Assembly: GCA_037130015.1 (NCBI GenBank)
Contig: JBAXTU010000003.1
Coordinates: forward strand, 1-59,217
Reading direction: 5' to 3'
DNA: 59,217 nucleotides
Origin: JBAXTU01 sp037130015
GTDB lineage: Bacteria > Patescibacteriota > Patescibacteriia > 2-01-FULL-39-33
Below the pieces are notes generated by a model, which searched no databases, was not told where the DNA came from, and saw only the letters and a program-made list of their open reading frames with translations. Made by a program: the position numbers and the translations under genes. Positions 8,898 to 17,378 of the stretch are shown here, piece by piece; the stretch's first letter is position 1; each line of letters starts with the position of its first letter.

Positions 8898-9934
8898 TGT
8901 CCTTCCCTAAAGTCACAATCCAGCTGGTCACCTATAACAGCGCAAAATATTTGCCGGAATGTTTGCAGTCTATTTTTAATCAGACTTATCGTGATTTTCA
9001 GGTTTTGGTTATAGATAATAATTCTCAAGATAATACGGTAGAATATTTGCGTCGCAACTGGCCTCAAGTGGCTGTGTTTCAGAACAAGCATAATGTTGGT
9101 TTTCCCAAGGCTCATAATCAGGGCATTCAGCTTCTCAAGTCTCCTTATGTTTTATTATGTAATATTGATGTGGTTTTAGAAGATGATTGGCTGGAAAAAA
9201 TAATGATTGAAGTAGAAAGTGAAAAAAATTCTCAGGTCGCATCATTTGGTGGAAAATTATTAAAGTTAAAACTTTTGTCCGGAGAAATTTGGGAACTTCA
9301 AAAAACCGATATAATAGATTCTTGTGGTTTAAAATTATTAAAGAATCATCAAGTGGTGGAACTTGGTAGCGGTGAGTCAAAAGAAAATTTTACTCATCAA
9401 CAAAAAGTGTTCGGACACTCAGGTGCCTTGGTAATGTTGCGTCGTTTGGCGCTAGAAGAAATTGCTATTCAACTTAAAGGACAAAATGTGCCGGAATATT
9501 TTGATGAGGATTTTTTCTTGTATAAAGAAGATGTTGATTTAGAATGGCGTTTGCAATTGGCTGGTTGGTCGGCTTTATTTGTGCCAGAGGCTGTAGCTTA
9601 TCATATCAGGGCGCTCGCTGGTACTGAGGGGCAGAAGATTATGGAAATAATTAAAAATAAAAAAAAGCAATCACCATTATCAAAATATTATTCTTATCAA
9701 AATCATTTTTTATTGATTATTAAAAACGAATTCGGAAAAAATATTTTTAAATATTTGCCCCAGCTTATGTGGTATGAATTTAAAAAGTTTATTTATATTT
9801 TATTTTTTGAAATCAAAAATCTAAAAGCTATTATAAAAGTTTTTCAATTATGGCCACGTATGAATAAAAAGAGAAGTTTGATTCTTGGCCGAGCCAAAGT
9901 TAAAGCCGAAGATATAAGGCATTGGATAAATTAA
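8897..9934 (+). CDS. Glycosyltransferase family 2 (rhamnosyltransferase-like)
   Basis: A 345-residue GT-A enzyme. Visible marks are the opening VTIQLVTYNSAKYLPECLQS, VIDNNSQDNT, the CNIDVVLEDDW metal-binding segment, GHSGALVMLRR and EDVDLEWRL before the acceptor region. This is the WbbL-like GT2 pattern that extends surface polysaccharides. A lysine-rich amphipathic C-terminus (about 255-310) may hold it at the membrane. The ATG overlaps the stop of the previous gene, so they are translationally coupled. Confidence 0.85.
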   Translation: MSFPKVTIQLVTYNSAKYLPECLQSIFNQTYRDFQVLVIDNNSQDNTVEYLRRNWPQVAVFQNKHNVGFPKAHNQGIQLLKSPYVLLCNIDVVLEDDWLEKIMIEVESEKNSQVASFGGKLLKLKLLSGEIWELQKTDIIDSCGLKLLKNHQVVELGSGESKENFTHQQKVFGHSGALVMLRRLALEEIAIQLKGQNVPEYFDEDFFLYKEDVDLEWRLQLAGWSALFVPEAVAYHIRALAGTEGQKIMEIIKNKKKQSPLSKYYSYQNHFLLIIKNEFGKNIFKYLPQLMWYEFKKFIYILFFEIKNLKAIIKVFQLWPRMNKKRSLILGRAKVKAEDIRHWIN

Positions 9935-9945
9935 ATTTATTTAAA

Positions 9946-10743
9946 ATGGAAATATCAATTATAATTAATAATTATCAAACCAAAGGACTTTTAAAACAAT
10001 GTTTGAGGGGGATTTTTACTTTTCCGCCAAGCGTTGAATTTGAGGTTATTGTAGTGGATAATAATTCTAATGATGGCACCGTGGAGATGGTGCGAGAAAA
10101 TTTTCCACAAGTGAAATTGATTGCTTCCTTGGAAAATTTAGGTCATCACAGAGGTAATAATTTAGGTATTAAAAGTTCAAACGGAAAATATATTTTGATT
10201 TTAAATACAGACATTGCCATCGTGGACAATGCTATTGATAAATTGTATCAGTTTATGCAAGGTCATGAGCAAGTGGCCTTGGTGGGTCCTAGGCTTCGTA
10301 ATCCTGATAATTCTATTCAATTGTCTTGCATGCGGTTTCCAGCACCTTGGGTGCCTTTGTATCGTCGGACTTTTTTGGGTAACTTTTCTTTTGCTAAAAA
10401 GAAATTAGATCAATATTTAATGACTGATTTTAATCACGAGACTACCAGGGAAGTAGATTGGATATTGGGTGCCTGTGAAATGGTGAGGCGGAGCGCTATT
10501 GATAAAGTGGGACTGATGGATGAATATCTATTTTTATATTTTGGCGATGTGGCTTGGTGTAAAAAATTTCATGATAATGGCTATGGCGTTTATTATTTTG
10601 CTGGCGCTGATATTGTGCATTACCATAAGCGTGAGTCGGCTGAGAGCGGACTATTTTCCAGAATTTTCTGGATTCATATCTTTGATTGGTTAAAATATTT
10701 AAAAAAATATTCCAAAAAAAATGTGGTTCAAAAAAACACATAG
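9946..10743 (+). CDS. Glycosyltransferase family 2
   Basis: A 265-residue GT-A glycosyltransferase with ISIIINNYQTKGLLKQCL, VVDNNSNDGT, LNTDIAI (donor/metal site), GACEMVRRSAI and a GDVAWCKKFHDNGY acceptor-side motif. It is paralogous to the gene just upstream. I chose the ATG at 9946; the in-frame TTG at 9922 would overlap the previous gene and add residues not seen in family members. The 3' end overlaps the next gene, completing a three-glycosyltransferase operon that runs into a DUF4012 gene. Confidence 0.85.
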   Translation: MEISIIINNYQTKGLLKQCLRGIFTFPPSVEFEVIVVDNNSNDGTVEMVRENFPQVKLIASLENLGHHRGNNLGIKSSNGKYILILNTDIAIVDNAIDKLYQFMQGHEQVALVGPRLRNPDNSIQLSCMRFPAPWVPLYRRTFLGNFSFAKKKLDQYLMTDFNHETTREVDWILGACEMVRRSAIDKVGLMDEYLFLYFGDVAWCKKFHDNGYGVYYFAGADIVHYHKRESAESGLFSRIFWIHIFDWLKYLKKYSKKNVVQKNT

Positions 10744-12694
10744 CATGTCGCCGGTAGAAAGTTTATTTACAAATTCGCATCATAAAACTTCACCGTGGCC
10801 TAAGAGAATAATGATTTTTATAGTTATTATTATTTTATTGGCTTTGATTTTTTTAATTCCTTTGGTTGTGCAAGGTGTGCGTATTGCTGGTCAAATTAAA
10901 AATGTTAATAGCCAGGTGACAATAGTGACCGAGGCATTATCTCAAAAGGATTTTAAAGCTACAAATCTCGGTATTAAAAATATTAAAATTAATTTGCTCT
11001 CTATACAAAATGAAATCAACCATTTGGGTTTGATTACTTGGGTGCCACCATTCAAGCAAAAAATTGTTTTAGGTGACCAGTTATTGGGTGCAGCTGTGTC
11101 CTTGCTCAGTAGCTATGATCGGGTTTTTATGTTGGTGGGAGACATGAAAAACAGTCCAGATTTGGAGCAGGCTTTTTCTGATTTGAATAATCCTGCTAAA
11201 CGGCAAACACTACTCAAGTCACTTGTTGATAATCAAGATACGCTTTCAAAAATAAATAATGAATTACTTTCGGCCAGATTAATTTTAAAAAATATTAATA
11301 GTAATGACTTTAATGGTTTTGGTCAAGATAAATTAACAGAAATTTATAATACCCTAAATCAGTTGGCTGATAGTAGTGAATTAGCTATTCCTCTTTTACA
11401 AAAATTACCTCAGCTTGTTGGCTATAAACAGGCCAAAACATATTTATTGGTTTTTCAAAATAATACAGAATTGCGTCCGACTGGAGGGTTTATTGGCTCT
11501 TATGGTTTAATCACTATTGAGGATGGAGAAATAAAAAATTTCACCACTGATGATGTTTATAATCTGGACAAATTAGTCAAAGATAAAATGCAGATACCAG
11601 CACCTTGGCCTATAAACGCTTTTATTAGTCAGAAGTATTGGTTTATGCGTGACGCTAATTGGTCTCCGGATTGGCCAACTTCTGCTCAACAGATAGCTTG
11701 GTTTTTTGGAGAAGAAAGAAGATTAGCTGGCTTGCCACCTCAGCAAGTTGATGGCGTAATCGCTCTTAATCCTGATTTTGTAGCTAATTTGTTGGACGTT
11801 ATTGGTCCTATTGTTGCTAATAATGTGGTTTTTGATTCCCAGAATTTTACTCGTGATTTGGAGCAGTTTGTGGAATTTGATTATGCTAAAACCGGTATTC
11901 CCATTGAGCAACGTAAGGCTATTATTGGTAAATTGGCCGGAGAAATAATTAATCGTGTTTCCAAACTTCCGCCCAAAGATTTGATTAAGATTTGGCTGGC
12001 TTTCAAAAAAAATATTGATGAAAAACAAATTTTAGCATATACCAAAGATGAAGATTTAGAGCAATATTTTATTGATAATGATTGGGCTGGAGTAGTTATG
12101 GCCACGGATGGTGACTATGCCATGGTGGTTGATAGTAATTTGGCTTCACTAAAGACCGATCAGGCTATGAAAAAGGGGATTAACTATTCTTTGCACCTTG
12201 ATAGTTCTGGCGATTTAATTGGGCGATTGGAGATTATTTATCAGCATAATAGTGCGCCAGTTAAAGATTTGGTCACTCGCTATCGTAATTATGCCAGGAT
12301 TTATTTACCGACAAATACTTGGATTTTAAAAGGCTATACTCAGCAAGGCAGTCAGCAAACTGATTTAAAAATCGGATCTGATTTGCAAATTTCCAAGGAT
12401 TTAAATAAAACAGTGGTAGCCACTTTTTTGACCATTGAGCCCCTGACCACCAAGATCTTGGTTTTGGAATATCGTTTGCCTGAAAATATTAAACAGCAAT
12501 ATCAAAAGGGGTTGTACAAATTAATTGTTCAAAAACAGCCGGGCATTAATGGACAGAATTTGAAAATTGATTTAAAGTTTGATAAGAACATCGCGGCCTA
12601 TCATGCCGTGGATAGTCCCAGTATCGCCGGTATTAGGGAAATGGCATGGCAAATGGCGTTTAAGGTGGACAAGGAGCTAATTTTTAAATTCTAA
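10721..12694 (+). CDS. DUF4012-family membrane protein, copy 1
   Basis: A 657-residue protein with one TM segment at about 28-52 and a large extracytoplasmic region. The DUF4012 core at about 235-400 is recognised by LLVFQNNTELRPTGGFIGSYG, the DANWSPDWPTSAQQ segment and VDGVIALNPDFVANLL. The same pattern recurs in the protein at 39649. DUF4012 proteins are typical of CPR and some Gram-positive surface-glycan loci; function is unknown, though a role in polysaccharide or glycoprotein attachment fits the neighbours (three GT2 genes upstream). The ATG at 10721 overlaps the upstream gene; an ATG at 10745 is an alternative. Confidence 0.85.
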   Translation: MWFKKTHSMSPVESLFTNSHHKTSPWPKRIMIFIVIIILLALIFLIPLVVQGVRIAGQIKNVNSQVTIVTEALSQKDFKATNLGIKNIKINLLSIQNEINHLGLITWVPPFKQKIVLGDQLLGAAVSLLSSYDRVFMLVGDMKNSPDLEQAFSDLNNPAKRQTLLKSLVDNQDTLSKINNELLSARLILKNINSNDFNGFGQDKLTEIYNTLNQLADSSELAIPLLQKLPQLVGYKQAKTYLLVFQNNTELRPTGGFIGSYGLITIEDGEIKNFTTDDVYNLDKLVKDKMQIPAPWPINAFISQKYWFMRDANWSPDWPTSAQQIAWFFGEERRLAGLPPQQVDGVIALNPDFVANLLDVIGPIVANNVVFDSQNFTRDLEQFVEFDYAKTGIPIEQRKAIIGKLAGEIINRVSKLPPKDLIKIWLAFKKNIDEKQILAYTKDEDLEQYFIDNDWAGVVMATDGDYAMVVDSNLASLKTDQAMKKGINYSLHLDSSGDLIGRLEIIYQHNSAPVKDLVTRYRNYARIYLPTNTWILKGYTQQGSQQTDLKIGSDLQISKDLNKTVVATFLTIEPLTTKILVLEYRLPENIKQQYQKGLYKLIVQKQPGINGQNLKIDLKFDKNIAAYHAVDSPSIAGIREMAWQMAFKVDKELIFKF

Positions 12695-12698
12695 TTTC

Positions 12699-13706
12699 AT
12701 GTTTTTAAAGAAAATAGGTATTGATTTGGGCACCACCAATGTCCTGGTTTATGTTCCTAAAAAAGGTATTGTTATTAATGAACCGTCAGTAGTGGCTATT
12801 TCCAGTGTGGATAAAAAGATTATTGCCGTTGGATCAGAAGCTAAGGAAATGCTTGGTCGCACTCCTGATACTATTATTGCCCAAAAACCTCTCAAAGAAG
12901 GTGTAATAGCCGATTATAAGACGACAGAGGCCATGTTAAGATATTTTATTAACAAGGCTCTTGGTGGCGTTAGATTGTTCCGTCCTGAAGTTATGGTAGC
13001 TGTGCCGGCTGGCATCACTTCTACTGAAAGGCGTGCTGTGGTTGATGCGACCATTACAGCCGGAGCCAAAGCTGCATATATTATCAAAGAACCGATTGTG
13101 GCGGCTATTGGTGCTAATATTCCTATCGGCTCGGCATCTGGTCATATGATTATAGATATTGGCGGTGGTACTTCAGAAATCGCGGTCATTTCTCTTGGCG
13201 GTATGGTGTGTTCCACTTCGGTTAGAATTGGTGGCACCAAATTTGATTCGGCTATTTCTGAATTTATTCGCAGGAAATATGGTTTGGCCATCGGCGAACG
13301 CACGGCCGAGGAAATAAAAATAAATATTGGATCAGCTTTATATTTGGAAGAAAAAATGTTTATGGACGTGAGAGGACGAGACATGATTTCTGGACTTCCT
13401 AAAACTATTGTGGTTTCATCTGATGATGTCACCGAATCAATTAATCAAGAATTGGAAGGCATTATAGCCGCAGTCAAAAATGTTTTGCTTCGCACTCCGC
13501 CAGAGCTTTCGGCTGATGTTATTGATAAAGGTGTGGTTATGAGTGGCGGTTCCAGTCTGCTTAGAAATATTGATAAGCTTGTCACTCAAGCCACGGGCAT
13601 TTCAGCTTATGTGGCTGATGAAGCTCTGTATTGTGTGGCCAAAGGCACGGGCATTGCCTTGGAGAATTTGGAGAGTTATAAGAGATCAATACTTGCTACT
13701 AAGTAG
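12699..13706 (+). CDS. mreB: Rod-shape protein MreB, solitary copy
   Basis: A 335-residue actin-like ATPase that forms membrane-bound filaments guiding wall synthesis. Phosphate-1 is DLGTTNVLVY, phosphate-2 is IDIGGGTSEIAV with the expected Asp at residue 153, and the adenosine motif region is VVMSGGSSLLRN. It starts 4 nt after the DUF4012 gene, away from mreC/mreD. A second mreB heads the mre operon at 22660; only this solitary copy keeps a canonical phosphate-2 motif, so it is probably the better ATPase. Confidence 0.95.
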   Translation: MFLKKIGIDLGTTNVLVYVPKKGIVINEPSVVAISSVDKKIIAVGSEAKEMLGRTPDTIIAQKPLKEGVIADYKTTEAMLRYFINKALGGVRLFRPEVMVAVPAGITSTERRAVVDATITAGAKAAYIIKEPIVAAIGANIPIGSASGHMIIDIGGGTSEIAVISLGGMVCSTSVRIGGTKFDSAISEFIRRKYGLAIGERTAEEIKINIGSALYLEEKMFMDVRGRDMISGLPKTIVVSSDDVTESINQELEGIIAAVKNVLLRTPPELSADVIDKGVVMSGGSSLLRNIDKLVTQATGISAYVADEALYCVAKGTGIALENLESYKRSILATK

Positions 13707-13723
13707 ATTTTTTATTTAAATTT

Positions 13724-14872
13724 ATGATCATCGGTATAGACGCCTCGCGCGCCAATAAACCAAACAAAACCGGCACAGAGTGGTACTCTTGGCATTTGAT
13801 TGAAGAATTAAAAAAGATCACCCTCCTTCCCAAGGAGGGGGTTGGGGGTGGTTTGCCGTCGTCAGACAAATTTTTATTATACACCAATAATCCGCTTACA
13901 GGAGACTTGGCGACTTTGTCAGCTAATTTTTCTCAGCGGATTTTGAATTGGCCACCAAAATATTTGTGGACACAAATTAGGTTATGGTGGGAGTTGTGGC
14001 GGAATACGCCTGATGTTTTGGTGGTGCCGGCTCACACTATTCCTTTTTTACCATTGCCAAAAAAAATAAAGATTTTGGTTAATGTACATGATGTAGGTTG
14101 GAAGCGTTTTCCGAATTTATATAAGCCCATTCAAATTTGGTATCACGATTGGACTATGCGACGCATCAAACAACGTGCCGATGTTATTATTACCATTTCG
14201 GAATTTTCTAAGCGGGAAATCATGGAATTATATCAAGTGCCGGCTGAAAAAATAAAGGTGGTTTATTTAGGATTTGACTCAACACAATTTAGTCAACAAA
14301 AAAATAATAACGCTGACGCTGTTTTACAAAAATATAAAATTACCAAACCATATCTGCTTTATGTTGGTAGATTAGAAAAAAAGAAAAATATTGGCAATAT
14401 GATTTTAGCTTTTGCACTCGCCAAGGAAAAGTTTTCTGATTTAAAATTAGTCCTCGCTGGCAGTGAAGGCCATCAGTTTGAAGAAATAAAAAAAATAATT
14501 ACCGAACATAAGCTGGAAAATGAAGTGATTATTACAGGTTATGTGGACTCTGTTGATTTGCCAATAATTTATAATCAAGCGCAAATATTTTTGTTTCCCA
14601 CCTTATATGAAGGTTTTGGCTTGCCGATTTTAGAAGCTATGGCCTCTGGTGTGCCGGTTATTACTTCTGATATGAATCCTCATCGTGAAGTTGGTGGCAA
14701 ATCAGCTGTTTACACAGATCCGCAAAGTCCGGAAAGAATGGCTGAGATAATTAGTAATATTTTGACGGTTGATGGTTTTAGGACTGAGTTGATTGCCAGC
14801 GGATTGGAGCGAGTGAAGGAGTTTTCTTGGGAGAAGACCGCTAAAGAGATTTTAGAAATTATTTTAGCTTAA
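13724..14872 (+). CDS. Glycosyltransferase family 4 with repeat-derived insertion
   Basis: A 382-residue GT-B enzyme. The opening IGIDASRANKPNKTGTEWYS is the acceptor-side start seen in GT4 mannosyltransferases, and the donor-site signature is FPTLYEGFGLPILEAMASGVPV with the catalytic glutamates. Residues of about 33-46 (LLPKEGVGGGLPSS) are encoded by a palindromic G+C-rich repeat and sit where the paralogues at 36487 and 38331 have a short loop. The insertion is in frame and the rest of the protein is intact, so the enzyme is probably active. A strong bidirectional terminator follows. Confidence 0.85.
   Translation: MIIGIDASRANKPNKTGTEWYSWHLIEELKKITLLPKEGVGGGLPSSDKFLLYTNNPLTGDLATLSANFSQRILNWPPKYLWTQIRLWWELWRNTPDVLVVPAHTIPFLPLPKKIKILVNVHDVGWKRFPNLYKPIQIWYHDWTMRRIKQRADVIITISEFSKREIMELYQVPAEKIKVVYLGFDSTQFSQQKNNNADAVLQKYKITKPYLLYVGRLEKKKNIGNMILAFALAKEKFSDLKLVLAGSEGHQFEEIKKIITEHKLENEVIITGYVDSVDLPIIYNQAQIFLFPTLYEGFGLPILEAMASGVPVITSDMNPHREVGGKSAVYTDPQSPERMAEIISNILTVDGFRTELIASGLERVKEFSWEKTAKEILEIILA
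13820..13857 (+). repeat. Palindromic repeat inserted in a GT4 gene
   Basis: CCCTCCTT and AAGGAGGG arms (13821-13828 and 13832-13839) around a CCC loop, then a G-rich tail ending in GGTTTGCC. A related element with the same order (pyrimidine arm, AAGG arm, G-rich tail, GGTTTGCC end) lies in non-coding DNA at 52246-52287. Confidence 0.7.
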
Positions 14873-14889
14873 ATTATTTTTTTTAGAAT

Positions 14890-14906
14890 AGGCGAGCACC
14901 CACGAC
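14890..14906 (+). repeat. Short 3'-flank repeat, copy 1
   Basis: AGGCGAGCACCCACGAC, 17 nt after a stop codon. Fifteen of 17 bases match the sequence directly after the stop of the surface-protein gene at 56576. Its role is unknown. Confidence 0.5.
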
Positions 14907-14910
14907 GAAA

Positions 14911-14944
14911 AAAACCGCTTCGGCATGCCGAAGCGGTGTTTGTT
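14911..14944. terminator. Bidirectional terminator between convergent genes
   Basis: A perfect 12-bp inverted repeat (14914-14925 with 14926-14937), with T-rich sequence on the plus side and A8 before it giving a T-run on the minus strand. It serves the GT4 gene (plus) and the unknown gene at 14963 (minus). Confidence 0.85.
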
Positions 14945-14962
14945 TTTTGTTTGTGTTTGATA

Positions 14963-15511
14963 TCAAAAGGGAATATTATCCTCTGAAATCGGCTCGCACA
15001 ACTTTTTCCTTTTTTCATTCTCCATTTGCGTATTGAAAAAAACTCTCGGATCTTGTACTGATTCGGCTGGTCGCATCAGATTAATGTTAATGTCTTCTTC
15101 CTCTTCCGGCTTAATGACGATAAGACGCAAAGTCTCGCAAAAGATCAAGACGCCGTCCGGGTGAGACTGCCACCATTTCATAGGGCCGTCATATAGTAGT
15201 TGGATGGCATTGAGATAGAGTTTATTATCTAACTGAATGATAAATCCCAGTTTGTGGCCCTCAATTTTGATACATTTTTCCGAATGATCGGTGGTAGCTT
15301 GTTGCCAGAGTATTTTTTCAGGATCTCCGTTCAACAACACTTGTTTTTCTGTTTTATCAATGGCAATGAAACCATCAATGTGCCAGGAAACCGGTATAAA
15401 TTTTTCCGTGGTTTCTTGGTTGGCTAAGGTGATGGCTTCGCCACTCGTGGCTTGTGCCACCAGCTCGTGAAAATCATCTCCATGGATTTTTTTATGCAAG
15501 GTCATAGTCAT
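14963..15511 (-). CDS. Hypothetical protein, 182 residues
   Basis: I do not recognise a family. It has no signal peptide or TM segment, so is probably cytosolic. It reads as a mixed alpha/beta protein with paired strands (VSWHIDGFIAIDKTEK, KLGFIIQLDNKLYL, VLIFCETLRLIVIK) and an acidic EEEED patch, and ends in a polar tail. A strong GGAGG ribosome site lies 9 nt before the ATG at 15511. A consensus -35 (TTGACA, minus strand, 15587-15592) has only a weak -10 (AGTCTT) at 17 nt, so expression may need an activator. It is a single gene sharing a terminator with the GT4 gene. Confidence 0.7.
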   Translation of the reverse strand: MTMTLHKKIHGDDFHELVAQATSGEAITLANQETTEKFIPVSWHIDGFIAIDKTEKQVLLNGDPEKILWQQATTDHSEKCIKIEGHKLGFIIQLDNKLYLNAIQLLYDGPMKWWQSHPDGVLIFCETLRLIVIKPEEEEDININLMRPAESVQDPRVFFNTQMENEKRKKLCEPISEDNIPF

Positions 15512-15620
15512 GCTATTTTTCCTCCTTTGTTGTTTTAAGGAACACTGTTATTATTGACACCTTAAGACTACTAAATTGGCTGATTTTGTCAAGCCTGCCT
15601 ACTGTATAAACGGGTTTGCT

Positions 15621-15644
15621 AGGAGCTCCTTAAAATGTTATAAT
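15621..15644 (+). promoter_or_regulatory. Extended -10 promoter with operator-like palindrome for the MNT-HEPN pair
   Basis: TGTTATAAT (15636-15644) is a perfect extended -10. Nine nt upstream, AGGAGCTCCT (15621-15630) is a perfect 10-bp palindrome positioned between the -35 and -10 regions, where a repressor would block RNA polymerase. Toxin-antitoxin operons are often autoregulated this way; here that is inference. Confidence 0.6.
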
Positions 15645-15668
15645 TGATTTGTAAAATAACGGTTTGGA

Positions 15669-15965
15669 ATGATAAGCTCGGCGTATCAAAAAAAAATTAA
15701 AAAGATTATCGCTCCTATTTTAAAAGAAAGCCGGGCCGAGGTTTTTATTTTTGGCACGGCCGCCAGAGCAGTGCGTTTTGGTGATGTTGATTTGGCGATT
15801 AACGGCCAAGTCAGCCGAAATGAAATCAGGCAAATCAAAGTCGTGCTGGAGGATTCCAATCTGCCGTATTTTTTTGATGTAGTGGATTTTAAAAAAACAA
15901 CCAAAAGTTTCCGCGATAATATCTTAAATAACAAAATTATATGGCTGATCAAACGTTCAAATTAA
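15669..15965 (+). CDS. MNT-type minimal nucleotidyltransferase (antitoxin-like)
   Basis: A 98-residue polymerase-beta-fold nucleotidyltransferase of the HI0073/MntA type. The active-site pattern is IFGTAARAVRFGDVDLAI: GT at residues 29-30 and the metal-binding DVD at 39-41. The family's usual spacing is GS-x10-DxD; here the Ser is Thr and the spacer is 8. It overlaps the HEPN partner by 25 nt. In characterised pairs (MntA/HepT) the MNT protein AMPylates a tyrosine on the HEPN RNase and silences it. Assignment to the family is good; activity is unproven given the altered motif. Confidence 0.8.
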   Translation: MISSAYQKKIKKIIAPILKESRAEVFIFGTAARAVRFGDVDLAINGQVSRNEIRQIKVVLEDSNLPYFFDVVDFKKTTKSFRDNILNNKIIWLIKRSN

Positions 15966-16336
15966 AATTAAAGCAATTTAAGAAAGCCTTGCTAAGTCTG
16001 GAAGAATCTTTACGGCTCAGAAAAAGCAAATTGAGTCGCGATTCATCCATTAAGCGATTTGAATTTTCTTATGAATTGGCTTGGAAGACGGCCAAGGAAT
16101 TTTTGCGCGAACGGCACGGTTTGGAAAGCACTTCGCCCAAAGAGTGTTTCAAGGAATTGCGCCGGCAGGGATTATTAAATGAGGCTGAGACCGAAATCGC
16201 TTTGGCCATGATTATTGACCGTAATTTGGCCGTGCACACTTATAATGAAAAATTTGCCGATGAGCTGTTTGAATCCATCAAGAAGAAATATTTTATTTGG
16301 CTCAACAATTTGTCGCAGAAAATAAAAGTAGAATAA
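15941..16336 (+). CDS. HEPN-domain protein (HepT / HI0074-like, probable toxin RNase)
   Basis: A 131-residue all-helical HEPN protein of the nucleotidyltransferase substrate-binding family. The conserved FEFSYELAWKTAKEFL helix and the RNLAVHTY box are present. The latter fits Rx4HxY exactly (Arg94, His99, Tyr101), the catalytic motif of HepT RNases, whose tyrosine is the AMPylation target of the MNT partner. It overlaps the upstream MNT gene and is followed 10 nt later by holB, so it may share transcription with housekeeping genes. A non-toxin role is possible. Confidence 0.85.
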   Translation: MADQTFKLKLKQFKKALLSLEESLRLRKSKLSRDSSIKRFEFSYELAWKTAKEFLRERHGLESTSPKECFKELRRQGLLNEAETEIALAMIIDRNLAVHTYNEKFADELFESIKKKYFIWLNNLSQKIKVE

Positions 16337-16346
16337 ATTTTTATTA

Positions 16347-17378
16347 ATGGAAAAGACTTATCAGCAGTTTAATTGGGATATTTGCGGTCACGAGCCTATT
16401 GTGAATTTTTTACAATCGGCTATTATTTCTGAGCGGGTGGCACATGCCTATCTTTTTGTCGGTCCAGCTGGGCTAGGCAAATTTTCCGTTGCCAAAGAAT
16501 TCATAAAGTCTTTGTTTTGTTCACAGTCTGGAGAAATTAGTCCATGTGGCAAATGTCATCATTGCCGGCAGTTAAAAAATGGTGTCCATCCTGATGTTTA
16601 TGTGGTGGAAAAACAAGTTAATGAAAAAACTGGCAAGCTCAAGCGCGAAATTGTAATTGATCAGATCAGGGATTTAAAAAGCCGTTTGCAACAGGCTACA
16701 CTGCTTAATAGCTATAAAGTGGCCATTATTTCCGAAGCTCAATTTATAAATACTGAGGCGGCCAATGCGATTCTTAAAATTTTGGAAGAGCCAACCCCAA
16801 AAACCGTGATTATTTTGATTGCTGATGATGCTGATGAATTGCCCTCCACTGTGGCTTCCCGTTGCCAAGTATTGAAATTTTTACCAGTGGCTAAAAAAGA
16901 AATAGAAAAATATTTAGGGCGCAGTGGGGTGAGCATGGAAGAAACTAAAAAACTATCAGCCATGGCCGTGGGCCGTCCAGGTTTGGCTTTGTCTTTTTGG
17001 CAGGATAATGAAAAACAAATTAAATATAATAAGCAAACAATTGATTTTTTAAATCTCAGTATTTCGCCGTTATCAAAAAGATTTTCGTTTGTGGCTGATT
17101 TGATTGATTGGGATAAAGACGATGGTGTCAATATTGGAAGTTTAAAAGAAATGTTCAGTGTTTGGCGGAGTATGCTAAGGGATTGTTTGCTGTTTCAATC
17201 TGATAGCCGTCAACTTATGGCTAATATGAGCAGTGTTATTGGAATTGAAAAAAATCAATCTGTTTTTTCTTATTTTAAAATCAAAAAAAATTTGGAAGCC
17301 ATAAATTCGGCCGAGGCTTATTTTGACAGGAATATTTCAGCTAAAAACGTTTTAGAAAATTTAATTATAAAATTATGA
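16347..17378 (+). CDS. holB: DNA polymerase III delta' subunit
   Basis: A 343-residue clamp-loader subunit. It shows the HAYLFVGPAGLGKF P-loop region, the zinc-binding cysteines around PCGKCHHC, IDQIRDLKSRLQ, ISEAQFINTEAANAILKILEEP and the sensor ASRCQV (SRC) motif. The P-loop has Phe where Ser/Thr normally follows the Lys, which fits a delta' subunit that does not hydrolyse ATP. The stop overlaps the next start (ATGA). Confidence 0.9.
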   Translation: MEKTYQQFNWDICGHEPIVNFLQSAIISERVAHAYLFVGPAGLGKFSVAKEFIKSLFCSQSGEISPCGKCHHCRQLKNGVHPDVYVVEKQVNEKTGKLKREIVIDQIRDLKSRLQQATLLNSYKVAIISEAQFINTEAANAILKILEEPTPKTVIILIADDADELPSTVASRCQVLKFLPVAKKEIEKYLGRSGVSMEETKKLSAMAVGRPGLALSFWQDNEKQIKYNKQTIDFLNLSISPLSKRFSFVADLIDWDKDDGVNIGSLKEMFSVWRSMLRDCLLFQSDSRQLMANMSSVIGIEKNQSVFSYFKIKKNLEAINSAEAYFDRNISAKNVLENLIIKL

